NCBI RefSeq assembly: GCF_016617615.1 | Contig: NZ_JAACYA010000002.1 | Span: forward strand, 558,001-622,000 | Length of the DNA: 64,000 bases | Origin: Persephonella atlantica | GTDB taxonomy: Bacteria > Aquificota > Aquificia > Aquificales > Hydrogenothermaceae | Direction: 5' to 3' | Part shown: one piece after another, positions 53,492-62,569 of the stretch | How the letters are laid out: each line of letters begins with the position of its first letter | How positions within the stretch are numbered: the first letter of the stretch is position 1 | Position numbers and translations under genes: made by a program | Notes under the pieces: generated by a model | What the model was told of the DNA's origin: nothing | Databases searched by the model: none | What the model saw: only the letters and a program-made list of their open reading frames with translations

Positions 53492-54000
53492 TGGAAAAGT
53501 TTCAGATACTGACCTACCCAGACGAAAGACTGAAAAAAATTTCACAGCCTGTCTTACAGTTTGACAGAGAGTTTAAAGATTTTGTTGACAGACTGCTTTA
53601 CACAATGAGAAATTCCCCTGCAGGAGTAGGAATCGCTGCTCCACAGGTAAACAGGCACATTCAGACAATAATTGTAGATGCCTCCCAGTATAAACATAAA
53701 CATAACAAACTTAACCACGGTCTGATGGTTCTGTCTAATCCCAGAATAATTGCCCATGATGGAGAGATAATAATAAGGGAAGGCTGCTTATCTGTTCCAG
53801 ACTTTACAGGAAACGTGAAGAGGCATTACTGGATTAAAGTAGAAGCTGAAGATATTAATGGAAACACTATAACCTTTGACACAGAAGGATTTGAAGCTGT
53901 AGTGATACAGCACGAGATGGACCACCTTATAGGAAAACTATTTCTTGACAGAATAGCATCTCCAAAGGACCTGTTCAGGAGGAAGGTTTACAAAAAGTAG
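53491..54000 (+). CDS. def: Peptide deformylase
   Basis: 169 residues. The three metal/active-site motifs are GVGIAAPQV, EGCLSVPDF and QHEMDHLIGK. It removes the N-formyl group of nascent proteins. ATG 53491 overlaps the upstream TGA; a GTG one codon earlier is possible. The Leu of GLAAPQ is Ile here (GIAAPQ), a common change. Confidence 0.96.
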   Translation: MEKFQILTYPDERLKKISQPVLQFDREFKDFVDRLLYTMRNSPAGVGIAAPQVNRHIQTIIVDASQYKHKHNKLNHGLMVLSNPRIIAHDGEIIIREGCLSVPDFTGNVKRHYWIKVEAEDINGNTITFDTEGFEAVVIQHEMDHLIGKLFLDRIASPKDLFRRKVYKK

Positions 54001-54016
54001 CTCTCTGGAGCTTATT

Positions 54017-55051
54017 ATGATTAATTTTAAACCTCTTATTTCTAATTACGAATTTTTCCAGATTGTAAAGCCTTTAGGAAAGTCTATCCATCTAAAAGCA
54101 GGAGAAACTGTGAAAGCTGAAGTGATAGACATTCTGCCAACAGGTGGTGTTGTTCTTAGAATGAAGGGAGGTCTTCTGACTGTAGAAACAGACATTCCAT
54201 TGCAAAAGGACACAACCCTTCTTCTGAAAATACTTGACACTTCCCCTCAGCACAGACTGAAGATACAGGTTGTAGGAATTTTGGACAAAAATAATACTGC
54301 TGTTCAGCTACTGAACCTGCAGCAGCTCAAAGTTGATGAGTTAATATCAGCCCTGAAAAATACAGATACAGAAAATATCCTTCTCAGCCAGATTTTTTCC
54401 ATGAGCACATCTTCCCTGACAGAGAAAGAACGGTCTATGCTCTCACAGCTGTTAATCTCCATAATAAAAAACAGCAGTTTTCCACACAACATAAAACATC
54501 TTTTCACAAACTTACAAAGCTTAGAACCTTCAAGATTTCAGCATATTATCCTGAACTCAGGTGTGTTTTATGAAAACAAAGTAAAAAACAGAAAGTTTGA
54601 ACAGATAAAAAATGATTTTAAATACATAGCTTTTTCTACCTTATCAGAGGAAAGGGAGAAAATTATAAAAACAATAGACTCTTATCAGCTTCTGTCAAAG
54701 CTTACGGGAGGTGTGTTCACCTTTATTCCCCTGATGTGGGATGAGATGAAAAGGGGAGACATATTCTTTAAAAAAAGTAAAAAAGGTAAAAACCTTTACT
54801 TTTGCAGAATAGATTTAGAGTTAAAAAACTTAGGCAGAATAGTATCTGGTATATTTATGTTCGGAAAGGAACTTCATATCAATTTTTACATTGAAGATGA
54901 AAACCTGAGAGAAATTATCCAGAAAAGTGCAGATACACTAATGCAGAATCTAAAAAAATATAACTTTTCACACATTTACATAAAAATGTTGAAAACTCTC
55001 CCTGAAGAGAAAAAATTTATAGATGAAGACTTTCTGAGACTGAAAGTATGA
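54017..55051 (+). CDS. FliK-like protein (putative flagellar hook-length control, C-terminal-type)
   Basis: 344 residues. The N-terminal part has a small beta-barrel ([29 protein letters not shown]). The C-terminal third ([51 protein letters not shown]) resembles the FliK C-terminal domain that interacts with FlhB. The adjacent 90-residue gene is an FlhB-C-terminal homologue (FlhX-type), supporting this reading. No other flagellar gene is in the window. SD TGGAG. Confidence 0.7.
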   Translation: MINFKPLISNYEFFQIVKPLGKSIHLKAGETVKAEVIDILPTGGVVLRMKGGLLTVETDIPLQKDTTLLLKILDTSPQHRLKIQVVGILDKNNTAVQLLNLQQLKVDELISALKNTDTENILLSQIFSMSTSSLTEKERSMLSQLLISIIKNSSFPHNIKHLFTNLQSLEPSRFQHIILNSGVFYENKVKNRKFEQIKNDFKYIAFSTLSEEREKIIKTIDSYQLLSKLTGGVFTFIPLMWDEMKRGDIFFKKSKKGKNLYFCRIDLELKNLGRIVSGIFMFGKELHINFYIEDENLREIIQKSADTLMQNLKKYNFSHIYIKMLKTLPEEKKFIDEDFLRLKV

Positions 55052-55320
55052 AAGATAAAAAGGCTGTTGCTTTAAGATACGACAGGAAAAAAGACAACGC
55101 TCCAAAAGTTGTTGCTAAAGGCAAAGGATACATAGGAGAAAAGATAATCCAGATAGCAAAGGAAAACAACATTCCCATAAAGGAAGACCCGGTTTTAGTT
55201 GAAACACTTTCCCAGATTGAGATAAACAGGGAAATTCCTCCAGAACTCTACAAAGCTGTGGCAGAAATCTTAATTTTTGTATATCAGAAAACTAAAGAGT
55301 TTGAAAAACTGAAAAAGTAA
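55048..55320 (+). CDS. FlhB cytoplasmic-domain homologue (FlhX/YlqH type)
   Basis: 90 residues: [44 protein letters not shown] and [20 protein letters not shown] match the C-terminal cytoplasmic domain of FlhB/YscU export proteins after the autocleavage site. The NPTH cleavage sequence is absent (DNAP), as expected for stand-alone copies. It overlaps the FliK-like gene by 4 nt. These small proteins can substitute for the cleaved FlhB domain in flagellar export in some bacteria. Confidence 0.88.
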   Translation: MKDKKAVALRYDRKKDNAPKVVAKGKGYIGEKIIQIAKENNIPIKEDPVLVETLSQIEINREIPPELYKAVAEILIFVYQKTKEFEKLKK

Positions 55321-55351
55321 ACAATATTAGTAGAAAAAGGGGGAAATAAAA

Positions 55352-56161
55352 ATGGCACTCACAGTGAGAGAACCTGCAGTCAGTGATATGTTCTATCCAG
55401 CAGACCCTGTTGAACTATCAAAGATGATAAATCATTTTCTAAAAAATGCACAGCTGTTTCCATATAAACCTGAAGCAGTTGTCTCACCTCATGCAGGGTA
55501 TATATACTCAGGACAGACTGCCGCTTACAGCTACAAACAGTTTTTAAATTTAGACAGAGATAAACATTACACTATTTTGCTGATAGGACCTTCCCATTAT
55601 GTGCCTTTTGAGGGAATATCCTTTGGATATTATGATTACTGGCTTACTCCACTTGGAGAGGTAAAAGTAAACAAAAAGGAGATTGAGCAGTTTGTATTGA
55701 AAAACAAAAATCTTCCTATAACACTGAACACTGTTCCCCATCTGAGGGAACACTCCCTTGAGGTTCAGGTTCCATTTCTGCAGGCTGTTTTGGAAAATTT
55801 TTCAATAATCCCTGTTGTTTACGGCCAGATACACTACAGCATAGTTGAAAAAGTGATACAGGACATCAAAGGAGACAGGGAAGATGTGATTGTTGTAATC
55901 AGCACAGATCTGAGCCATTACTATCCTGATGATGTTGCAAGAAGTATTGATATAAACTGTAATCTTGCTGTTGAAAAGTTAGACCTTTCTTATTTAGATA
56001 GATGTGAAGCCTGTGGAAAAACGGGACTGGCAGCAATAATTGATTATGCAAAACAAAAGGGCTGGAAAAGTAAAGTGTTAGATTACAGAACATCAGGGGA
56101 CACTTCAGGAGATAGAAGCTCTGTTGTAGGCTACGGAAGTTATATATTCTTCAGGGAGTAG
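55352..56161 (+). CDS. amrB: MEMO1-family protein (AmmeMemoRadiSam system protein B)
   Basis: 269 residues. Family motifs: REPAVSDMFYPADPVEL, VSPHAGYIYSGQTAAYSY, IGPSHYVPFEGIS, HLREHSLEVQVPFLQ and STDLSHYYPD. The His/Asp/Cys pocket resembles non-haem iron dioxygenases in fold, and human MEMO1 binds metals. It precedes an AMMECR1 gene (3 nt), the usual partnership. The third partner, a radical SAM protein, is not in the window. Biochemical function is unproven. Confidence 0.92.
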   Translation: MALTVREPAVSDMFYPADPVELSKMINHFLKNAQLFPYKPEAVVSPHAGYIYSGQTAAYSYKQFLNLDRDKHYTILLIGPSHYVPFEGISFGYYDYWLTPLGEVKVNKKEIEQFVLKNKNLPITLNTVPHLREHSLEVQVPFLQAVLENFSIIPVVYGQIHYSIVEKVIQDIKGDREDVIVVISTDLSHYYPDDVARSIDINCNLAVEKLDLSYLDRCEACGKTGLAAIIDYAKQKGWKSKVLDYRTSGDTSGDRSSVVGYGSYIFFRE

Positions 56162-56164
56162 GAG

Positions 56165-56755
56165 ATGGAAAAACTGATTACTTCTATTGATGAGATAACA
56201 GAAGAGGAAGGAAAAGCCCTCGTTAGATTAGCAAGGAAAGCTATAGAAGAGTATCTAAAAACAGGGTTAGAGATAGACCTGAAAGAGATTCCATATGACA
56301 GCTGGAAGAAAAAAGGAGCTTCTTTCGTAACTCTTGAGGTTTCCCCAGCTCACCAGCTCAGGGGATGTATAGGCTCTATACTGCCTCACAGACCGCTGTA
56401 TAAAGATGTGATACAGAATGCCATTGCCGCCGCAACATCAGACCCACGATTTTTACCTGTTTCCCCAGAGGAGCTAAGGAACATAAAGATAAAAGTGTCT
56501 GTTTTATCGTATCCACAACCTCTGCAGTACAAAGACCCTTACGACCTGCTGCAGAAGCTAAAGCCTTTTGAAGACGGAGTGATACTAAAATACGGAAACC
56601 ATCAGGCAACATTTTTACCTGAAGTGTGGGAGCAACTGCCGGAAAAAACCCAGTTTTTATCCCATCTGTGTCTGAAGGCAGGACTTCCTGAAGACTGCTG
56701 GCTAAGTTACCCTGTTGAGATATACGTATATAAAACAAAAACATTCAGCGAATGA
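56165..56755 (+). CDS. amrA: AMMECR1-domain protein (AmmeMemoRadiSam system protein A)
   Basis: 196 residues. It has the invariant AMMECR1 motif LRGCIGS (QLRGCIGSILPH) and SDPRFLPVSPEEL, GVILKYGNHQATFLPEVW. The domain is universal from archaea to humans, with unknown activity; the conserved Cys of GCIG is a possible active residue. It is paired with amrB and ends in a hairpin shared with the convergent ferritin-like gene. Confidence 0.92.
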   Translation: MEKLITSIDEITEEEGKALVRLARKAIEEYLKTGLEIDLKEIPYDSWKKKGASFVTLEVSPAHQLRGCIGSILPHRPLYKDVIQNAIAAATSDPRFLPVSPEELRNIKIKVSVLSYPQPLQYKDPYDLLQKLKPFEDGVILKYGNHQATFLPEVWEQLPEKTQFLSHLCLKAGLPEDCWLSYPVEIYVYKTKTFSE

Positions 56756-56772
56756 AGGGGCATAAAGCCCCT
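56756..56772. terminator. Hairpin terminator between amrA and the ferritin-like gene
   Basis: AGGGGC-ATAAA-GCCCCT (56756-56772), overlapping the end of the amrA stop region. The T-tract is weak on both sides, so efficiency is uncertain. Confidence 0.6.
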
Positions 56773-56777
56773 GATTA

Positions 56778-57197
56778 TCACCTTCCTAAGACAGTAAGCA
56801 GGTCTCTTTTGTGCTCTTCTTCCTGAACAAGTATGTCTTCTAATATTCTTCTGACACCATACTCACCTAACTCTTCAGCCTGTTTTATCCTTTCTTTGTA
56901 CCTTTTTATGGCGTTTTCTTCACCTTCTAAGTCCTGAATGAGCATCTCTTTGCTGTCCATAGAAGTTTTTATCTCCTCAACAGATATGGAAGGAATGCCT
57001 CCCAAAAATGCTATCTGCTCTGACAGAGTTATCGCATGCTGTATCTCCTCTTGAGCATGAACGATAAGTTCTTTGATTATAGACTCATATTCTGGCCCTG
57101 TGATAAGAGAAGCATGCTGAATATACTGGATAGCAGCAGCATATTCCCACTCTAAATCTTTGTTCAGCTCCTCAATAAACTTCTCCATTGTAATCAT
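56778..57197 (-). CDS. Ferritin-like diiron protein
   Basis: 139 residues from the ATG at 57197, chosen for AAGGAGGT 7 nt upstream. A four-helix bundle with two carboxylate-His motifs, HAQEEIQHA and VQEEEHKRDL, and an early Glu in LEWEYAAAIQYIQHAS. This is the bacterioferritin/Dps-like arrangement of a ferroxidase centre. It lies just downstream of a ZIP metal transporter on the same strand, so metal uptake and storage may be coupled. No haem-binding Met could be assigned. Confidence 0.86.
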   Translation of the reverse strand: MITMEKFIEELNKDLEWEYAAAIQYIQHASLITGPEYESIIKELIVHAQEEIQHAITLSEQIAFLGGIPSISVEEIKTSMDSKEMLIQDLEGEENAIKRYKERIKQAEELGEYGVRRILEDILVQEEEHKRDLLTVLGR

Positions 57198-57216
57198 GGC
57201 AGATACCTCCTTTATT

Positions 57217-57975
57217 TTATCCAAGTGTTGTATCAAGGTATAACATAAGCAGTAGTCCTATGAGAAAGCCGAATGTTACTATGCTTTCATGTTTATTTCT
57301 GTAGACCTGAGGAAATACTTCTTTTACTGTTACATAAATCATTGCTCCTCCTGCAAAAGCAAGTCCAAATGGAAGCATAAAAGACAGAACGCTAAAGGTA
57401 AACCCTCCAAGAATAGTAAAAACAAACTCAGAAAAGCCACTGAGAATACCAATAAAAACAGGAATCCACAGCCTGTCTGTGAGCATAATAAGTGGAAGTG
57501 AGACGGCAAGTCCTTCAGGAATATCCTGAATGCCTATTGCAACAGCTGTTGCCCATCCCTTGTCAACATCATTTGCCATAGATACACCTACAGCCATACC
57601 TTCAGGTATGTTGTGTATTATAATGGCTGAAACAATAAGGAAAACGCCTTTTAGTTTTTCCTTCTCTATGTTAGATTTGTTAATTTTTAGCACGTATTCT
57701 TCATGGGGAGTAAATCTTTCTATTAGATATATAACCAAAAACCCTACCACAATTCCTAAAAGGGTATTACCTATGTGTCCCATATGAATAGACGGCAAAA
57801 TCAAAGATGTAAAAGCAGCAACAAGCATCACCCCGCCACTGAATGCCATACTAAAATCAAGACCCCATTCAGGAAGTCTTTTGAAGATAACGGCAATAAC
57901 AGAGCCTATGCTAGTAGCAAGCAAAACAAATAACCCTGCTAAAACAAGGTTATCCATAATCTCTATATCAGGCAA
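57217..57975 (-). CDS. ZIP-family metal-ion transporter (GufA/ZupT type)
   Basis: About 252 residues with eight membrane helices. The metal-binding helices contain IIHNIPEGMAVGVSMA and GIQDIPEGLAVSLPL, the ZIP signature for zinc, iron or manganese import. The start is uncertain: TTG 57975 follows GAGG by 5 nt; TTG 57990 has no SD, and ATG 57957 is also in frame. The upstream gap (57976-58038) holds the AT-only palindromic stretch TTAATATTAATTAA, which might be a metal-regulator site, but I cannot assign it. The ferritin-like gene follows. Confidence 0.88.
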   Translation of the reverse strand: MPDIEIMDNLVLAGLFVLLATSIGSVIAVIFKRLPEWGLDFSMAFSGGVMLVAAFTSLILPSIHMGHIGNTLLGIVVGFLVIYLIERFTPHEEYVLKINKSNIEKEKLKGVFLIVSAIIIHNIPEGMAVGVSMANDVDKGWATAVAIGIQDIPEGLAVSLPLIMLTDRLWIPVFIGILSGFSEFVFTILGGFTFSVLSFMLPFGLAFAGGAMIYVTVKEVFPQVYRNKHESIVTFGFLIGLLLMLYLDTTLG

Positions 57976-58038
57976 AATTTCCTCTATCAATAATAATTAT
58001 TAATATTAATTAAATACTAAACATTCCCTTTTGTGCTG

Positions 58039-58674
58039 TCAAGAGGACACAACAGGTTCAAACTGATTTTTTTCAGGATTGTAGTACTCTATCTCACCCA
58101 TTTCTATTATGTAATACCATCCGTGCAGTCTAAGAGTCCCTTCCTTTACTCTCCTTTTTACGCCGGGATAGGAAAGGAGATTTTCCAACTGCTTGATAAT
58201 ATTCAGTCTCTCTGTCAGCTCAAACAGCTTTCTGCCTTTTTCTTTTACTGCAGACAGTGCAACCTCTTTTACATCTTTATCTATCTCAAGCCACTTTTTC
58301 ACGTGTATTATTTCTGGGTCGTCAGGCAGGTCTTTATACAGTGATTCGCAGGCACCACAGTGGGAATGCCCGCAAACGATAATATCAGGAACATTCAGAA
58401 CAGAAACAGCATACTCAATAGCTGCTGCAACACCATGAAACTCATTATCAGGCTTAAAAGGTGGAACCATATTGCCTATATTTCTGACTATAAACAGGTC
58501 TCCAATATCTGCCCCTGTTATCTCATCAGGATGTATCCTTGAATCTGAACAGGTTATAAACAGAGCCTTTGGTTTTTGCCCTTTTTCTATAAGCTCCCTG
58601 AATTTTTCTTCATACTCTTTAAAACGGTACTTCTTAAATGCCTCCACCCCTTTTAAAAAAGGTATCTTTTCCAT
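58039..58674 (-). CDS. Beta-class carbonic anhydrase
   Basis: 211 residues. Zinc ligands lie in ITCSDSRIHPD (Cys and the Asp-Arg dyad) and in CGHSHCGA (His and Cys). FIVRNIGNMVPPF is also typical. It interconverts CO2 and bicarbonate, useful for carboxylases such as the biotin carboxylase at 24092 in an autotroph. Same strand as dapD, 11 nt downstream of it. No signal peptide, so cytoplasmic. Confidence 0.95.
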   Translation of the reverse strand: MEKIPFLKGVEAFKKYRFKEYEEKFRELIEKGQKPKALFITCSDSRIHPDEITGADIGDLFIVRNIGNMVPPFKPDNEFHGVAAAIEYAVSVLNVPDIIVCGHSHCGACESLYKDLPDDPEIIHVKKWLEIDKDVKEVALSAVKEKGRKLFELTERLNIIKQLENLLSYPGVKRRVKEGTLRLHGWYYIIEMGEIEYYNPEKNQFEPVVSS

Positions 58675-58685
58675 ATCTTTCCCCT

Positions 58686-59501
58686 TTACCCTTCTACGTT
58701 AAACTCCCTTAATGCTTCATTCAAGGATACCTTTTTGTCTGTTGATTCTTTCCTTTTACCTATTATCAATGCAACAGGAACGCCGTACTCACCGGCAGGG
58801 AATTTCTTGTTCATTACTCCGGGGATTACTACACTTCTTGCTGGAACTCTACCTCTGTACTCAACAGGCTCATCACCTGACACATCTATAATTCTTGTTG
58901 AACCAGTTATAACAACACCAGCTCCCAAGACAGCTTCTTCCTCTATCACTGCACCTTCTACTATGATACATCTTGAACCTATAAAGCAGTTGTCCTCAAT
59001 AATAACTGGTTTTGCAGAAGGAGGTTCTAAAACTCCGCCTATTCCCACGCCACCAGACAGATGAACATTTTTACCAATCTGGGCACAGGAACCAACTGTA
59101 GCCCAAGTGTCAACAAGTGTCCCAGAACCTACGTAAGCTCCTATATTCACGTAAGATGGCATCAGTATAGCACCCTTTTCTATAAATGAGCCATACCTTG
59201 CTGTTGCTGGAGGAACAACTCTTACACCTGCTTCTTTCCAGTTTTTCTTCAGTGGTATCTTGTCGTAATACTCAAAAGGTCCCACTTCCATCACCTGCAT
59301 CTCCTGAATAGGGAAGAACAGCAGTATTGCCTGTTTTACCCATTCGTTAACAATCCACTCTCCATCTACCTTTTCTGCTACTCTTATCTTACCTCTGTCC
59401 AGCAGGTCAACAGTCTCCCTCACTGCATCAACATACTTTTTCTCCTTCAGCAGTTCTCTGTTTTCCCATACTTGCGAAATAAGACTCTTTAACTCTTCCA
59501 T
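58686..59501 (-). CDS. dapD: Tetrahydrodipicolinate N-succinyltransferase DapD
   Basis: 271 residues. Left-handed beta-helix hexapeptide repeats (GAILMPSYVNIGAYVGSGTLVDTWATVGSCAQIG, here described in parts) and GVLEPPSAKPVIIEDNCFIGSR are standard. It belongs to the succinylase route to lysine and meso-DAP. The SD is GGAGGTAGT. It is upstream of the carbonic anhydrase gene and 12 nt downstream of the DUF2628 gene. Confidence 0.95.
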   Translation of the reverse strand: MEELKSLISQVWENRELLKEKKYVDAVRETVDLLDRGKIRVAEKVDGEWIVNEWVKQAILLFFPIQEMQVMEVGPFEYYDKIPLKKNWKEAGVRVVPPATARYGSFIEKGAILMPSYVNIGAYVGSGTLVDTWATVGSCAQIGKNVHLSGGVGIGGVLEPPSAKPVIIEDNCFIGSRCIIVEGAVIEEEAVLGAGVVITGSTRIIDVSGDEPVEYRGRVPARSVVIPGVMNKKFPAGEYGVPVALIIGKRKESTDKKVSLNEALREFNVEG

Positions 59502-59513
59502 TACTACCTCCGT

Positions 59514-59972
59514 TTATTTTATTGTTCCTATCATGATAATCTGAAAGAGTATCATCAGTATGATAAACAGGATAGGAGCTAAAAAGCTTGTTCCGCCTTT
59601 TTTGGCAAGACTTTCTATCAGCTCCTTTTCATTTTTTGCTTGAGACTGTATATCAGATACATTTTTTTTCACAAAAGTGTAATAAAGATAGTTCCCAAAA
59701 GCTCCAAACCCAATCCACAGCCACAGCTGAATACCAATAGATAAAATCTGATTTGAGCTTACTGCCACAAATACACCTAACAGAATAATTCCCAAAAATA
59801 TCAATGCCCCATATAGATACATCTTCCTGTAAAAAACCCACAGAATACCAAAGAAAAAAGCTGCCCAGTTCCAGCTGAGGGCTCCTCCGCTCTCTTCAAA
59901 TTTTTTAAATTTTTCTATATAGTAGTCTGCATTTTTTCCTACAAATATTCTGTACATTTCCCATTTATCCAT
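59514..59972 (-). CDS. DUF2628-like membrane protein
   Basis: 152 residues from the ATG at 59972 (GGAGGTAGCT upstream). The segment SWNWAAFFFGILWVFYRKMYLYGAL matches the DUF2628 pattern, followed by membrane helices at about 50-70, 75-100 and 130-150. The function is unknown. The gene is divergent from another multi-pass membrane protein (Yip1-like) across an 86-nt gap. Confidence 0.8.
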   Translation of the reverse strand: MDKWEMYRIFVGKNADYYIEKFKKFEESGGALSWNWAAFFFGILWVFYRKMYLYGALIFLGIILLGVFVAVSSNQILSIGIQLWLWIGFGAFGNYLYYTFVKKNVSDIQSQAKNEKELIESLAKKGGTSFLAPILFIILMILFQIIMIGTIK

Positions 59973-60058
59973 AGCTACCTCCAACAAAAATTTTAATTGA
60001 TATTTGCAGTTTTTAAAAGTAATATAGTTTTTGAGTTAATAATTGAGGGAGGAATTTA

Positions 60059-60730
60059 ATGGTTAAATATTTTTTAGACCTTTATCTAAAACCTAAAACC
60101 ACTTGGGAAAAGCTGTCTGAAGAAAAGTTTACCATACCACAGATTTATGCAAAACTTGTTGTGATATTTGCTTTCATACCAGCAGTGAGTCACTTTATAG
60201 GGTTTGTTGTATTCAGAGATTACTATGTGTCTGCAATAAAACAGTTTTTAGAAATGGCAGAGAAAGACCAGGAGCAGTCAGCAAGAACAATAGCTTATAT
60301 GAAAGCTCTGATGAAAGAACTGCAGGATAATGACATTGTCCAGGAATTTATGATAATGGCTGTAACTTATGGATTTGAGCTGTTAAAACCTTTGGTTATA
60401 GCTATAATCATCCTTTTCCTGTCTCCAGCATTTGGAGGCATAAAAGACCCAAATAAATCATTTACTGTGGCTGCCTTTGCTCTCGTTCCATCGTGGATGG
60501 CAGGGGCATTTTACATAATGAACTCACCTATATCTATGTTTATGATTTTTTTAGGGATGTTTTACACTTTTTATCTGATATTTATTGGAGCAGAAAAAGT
60601 CCTGAAGATTCCTTCAGAAGGTTCAAAAAACTTTCAGTTTATAATTGTGGTTATAATATTATATCTTGTAATAAGTGGTGTTATCGGGCAGATAGAAACC
60701 CTGATAACATACAGAATTTTGAATGTTTAG
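60059..60730 (+). CDS. Yip1-family membrane protein
   Basis: 223 residues. LKPKTTWEKLSEEKFTIPQIY at the start is the typical cytosolic lead-in of bacterial Yip1 proteins, followed by about five membrane helices (35-58, 108-128, 140-160, 163-185 and 195-215). Function unknown, possibly membrane organisation. SD GGGAGGAA. The next gene, a cytochrome, begins 10 nt after its stop. Confidence 0.82.
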   Translation: MVKYFLDLYLKPKTTWEKLSEEKFTIPQIYAKLVVIFAFIPAVSHFIGFVVFRDYYVSAIKQFLEMAEKDQEQSARTIAYMKALMKELQDNDIVQEFMIMAVTYGFELLKPLVIAIIILFLSPAFGGIKDPNKSFTVAAFALVPSWMAGAFYIMNSPISMFMIFLGMFYTFYLIFIGAEKVLKIPSEGSKNFQFIIVVIILYLVISGVIGQIETLITYRILNV

Positions 60731-60740
60731 GAGGTCTGAC

Positions 60741-61211
60741 ATGAAGAAATTAATAGCAGGTGCTGTTGCACTTTCAATAATAGGTGCAGGATGCCAGAAA
60801 ACAACTTCGGAAACTTCTGAGATAGAGATAAAAAAGGGGTATCTGATTTATAAAAACAACTGCTCTATGTGCCACTGGGAAACAGTTACACCAGAGCAGA
60901 TAAGAAATATCAGAAAGATGGTTAAAGAAGGTAAAAAACCTCCTTTTGCTGCACCTCCAATGTCTGAAGTGTCAGCAAGGGTTAAGAAGTTTTATCCTAC
61001 AGAAGAAAAATTTGTTGCATTTGTTAAAGATTACATAACAAATCCTTCCAGGGAAAAAGGTGTATGTCTTCCTATGGCTTACAAGATTTTTGGCGTGATG
61101 CCTCCTATAGGAAGAAACATGTCAGAAGACTCAAAAGAAGCGGTTGCAAAGTGGCTTTATTACAGGTTTAATATGAGCTGGGAAGAGTTCATGAAAAAGC
61201 ATCCCCATTAG
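60741..61211 (+). CDS. Monohaem c-type cytochrome, predicted lipoprotein
   Basis: 156 residues from the ATG at 60741 (AGGAGGT upstream). A lipobox (SIIGAGC) suggests lipid anchoring. The haem-binding motif CSMCH lies near residue 40. A distal Met ligand could be in [11 protein letters not shown], and another Met follows KGVCLPM. The additional Cys in GVCLP is unpaired. It would carry electrons in the periplasm; the partner oxidoreductase is not here. It overlaps convergent metF by 4 nt. Confidence 0.85.
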   Translation: MKKLIAGAVALSIIGAGCQKTTSETSEIEIKKGYLIYKNNCSMCHWETVTPEQIRNIRKMVKEGKKPPFAAPPMSEVSARVKKFYPTEEKFVAFVKDYITNPSREKGVCLPMAYKIFGVMPPIGRNMSEDSKEAVAKWLYYRFNMSWEEFMKKHPH

Positions 61212-62086
61212 ATGAGATGTTTTACAGCCTCGTATATTTTTATTGTTGCCTTTGACTTGTTCAGCGTGTAAAAGTGAAGGCCTTTTACTCCGTTTTTCAG
61301 CAGATCTTCACACTGCTGGACTGCATACTCTATTCCGATTTTTTCCACCTCTTCCGGTCTGTCTGCAACAGGCTGGATTTTCTTTATTAGCTCTGGAGGA
61401 ATGGTTGCACCGCACATATCGGCAAACTTCTTTATCTGCTTGAAGTTTGTGACAGGCATAATACCGGGAATTATAGGAATATCAATGCCTGCTTTATGAA
61501 CCTTTTCTATAAAGCTGTAAAAATATCTGTTGTCAAAAAACATCTGTGTTATTGAAAATTCTGCCCCTGCTTCAACCTTTTTCTTGAAATAAAATATATC
61601 TGTATCAAGGTCGGGACTTTCTGGATGTCCTTCTGGATAGGATGCAACACCAATACTGAACCAGTCTCCAAAATTTTCTATTATGAGCTCAACTAACTCA
61701 CTGGCGTATCTACAGCCATCTTTAGGGAAAACAAAGCTCTCTTCCTGTCCCTGTGGGATATCTCCCCTCAGGGCAAGTATGTTCTGAACACCTGTGCTTT
61801 TATACTCTGAAAGTATATCAACAATCTCTTTTCTCGTATGTCCTATACAGGTTTGATGTGCCATTACTGTCAGGGAAGTCTGTGTGTGTATTTTTTTAAC
61901 TATTCTGATTGTCCTCTCCCTTGTGCTTCCTCCAGCGCCATACGTGACAGAAACAAATGTAGGCTTTATGTATTCAAGCTCTTTTATTGTTTTAAACAGG
62001 GATTCTTCCCCTTCTGGGGTCTTCGGAGGGAAAAACTCAAACGATATACTTCTTTTTGATTCCTTTAAAAGCTGTCCTATCTTCAT
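61208..62086 (-). CDS. metF: Methylenetetrahydrofolate reductase MetF
   Basis: 292 residues. The TIM barrel binds [53 protein letters not shown] and [10 protein letters not shown]. It produces 5-methyl-THF for methionine synthesis, or in some autotrophs for a methyl branch; a CO-dehydrogenase-like gene exists here but no acetyl-CoA synthase gene. The start ATG lacks an SD. TATACT lies exactly 6 nt upstream, implying a leaderless mRNA. Confidence 0.95.
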   Translation of the reverse strand: MKIGQLLKESKRSISFEFFPPKTPEGEESLFKTIKELEYIKPTFVSVTYGAGGSTRERTIRIVKKIHTQTSLTVMAHQTCIGHTRKEIVDILSEYKSTGVQNILALRGDIPQGQEESFVFPKDGCRYASELVELIIENFGDWFSIGVASYPEGHPESPDLDTDIFYFKKKVEAGAEFSITQMFFDNRYFYSFIEKVHKAGIDIPIIPGIMPVTNFKQIKKFADMCGATIPPELIKKIQPVADRPEEVEKIGIEYAVQQCEDLLKNGVKGLHFYTLNKSKATIKIYEAVKHLI

Positions 62087-62092
62087 AAAAAC

Positions 62093-62098
62093 AGTATA
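62093..62098 (-). promoter_or_regulatory. metF -10 box placed for a leaderless transcript
   Basis: On the minus strand TATACT, then six bases (GTTTTT), then the metF ATG. TTTGCA, 18 nt upstream of the -10, is a possible -35. Confidence 0.5.
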
Positions 62099-62130
62099 AA
62101 TGTAAAGACAGGAAAATGCAAATTATTTGC

Positions 62131-62154
62131 AAAAAGCCCCCTTTCAAGGGGGCT
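62131..62154 (-). terminator. Rho-independent terminator of the ferredoxin gene
   Basis: Minus-strand stem AGCCCCC/GGGGGCT (62135-62154) with a 6-nt loop and a T5 tract at 62135-62131, 7 nt after the ferredoxin stop. Confidence 0.88.
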
Positions 62155-62160
62155 GCTTGT

Positions 62161-62490
62161 TTAAAACATTGCAGGCGGTCTTCCCTTTGAAGTTACCAGT
62201 CTTTCCACAGGTTCACCGCCAAGAATGTGTTTTTCTATAATCTCTGGAACATCTTCAGGTTTTACGTTTCCATACCACACAGCATCAGGATACACAACAA
62301 CTGTTGGACCCATCATGCATGGCCCAAGACATCCTGTTGGCGTTACAGCCATTTTATCAAACAGGTTCTTCATCATCATCTCTTCCTGAAACTTCTGGAA
62401 AATCTGGTCTGAACCTTTATCTCCACAGGAAGGCATTCCGGGGGGTTTTCTCTGGAGACATACAAATACATGTTTAAATTCTGCCGACAT
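62161..62490 (-). CDS. Thioredoxin-fold [2Fe-2S] ferredoxin
   Basis: 109 residues. KHVFVCLQRKPPGMPSCGDKG supplies the first Cys pair (C11, C22), and PTGCLGPCMMGPTVVVYPD the second (C54, C58). This matches the thioredoxin-like ferredoxin structurally characterised from Aquifex aeolicus and the NuoE-like fold. Electron partners are unknown. The SD is GAGGAGGTTT. The region upstream holds two copies of TGGGAAAAA (plus strand, near 62531 and 62543), whose significance is unclear. Confidence 0.93.
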   Translation of the reverse strand: MSAEFKHVFVCLQRKPPGMPSCGDKGSDQIFQKFQEEMMMKNLFDKMAVTPTGCLGPCMMGPTVVVYPDAVWYGNVKPEDVPEIIEKHILGGEPVERLVTSKGRPPAMF

Positions 62491-62569
62491 TAATCAAACC
62501 TCCTCTTGTTTTTTTTGAGAAAAAATATTAATGGGAAAAATTTGGGAAAAAAATGATTTAGATTAGTTT

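Noticed and set aside
57991-58020. AT-only palindromes resembling a Fur box before the ZIP gene
   Set aside because: In an AT-only stretch such matches arise easily, and the GC-containing bases of a Fur consensus are absent.
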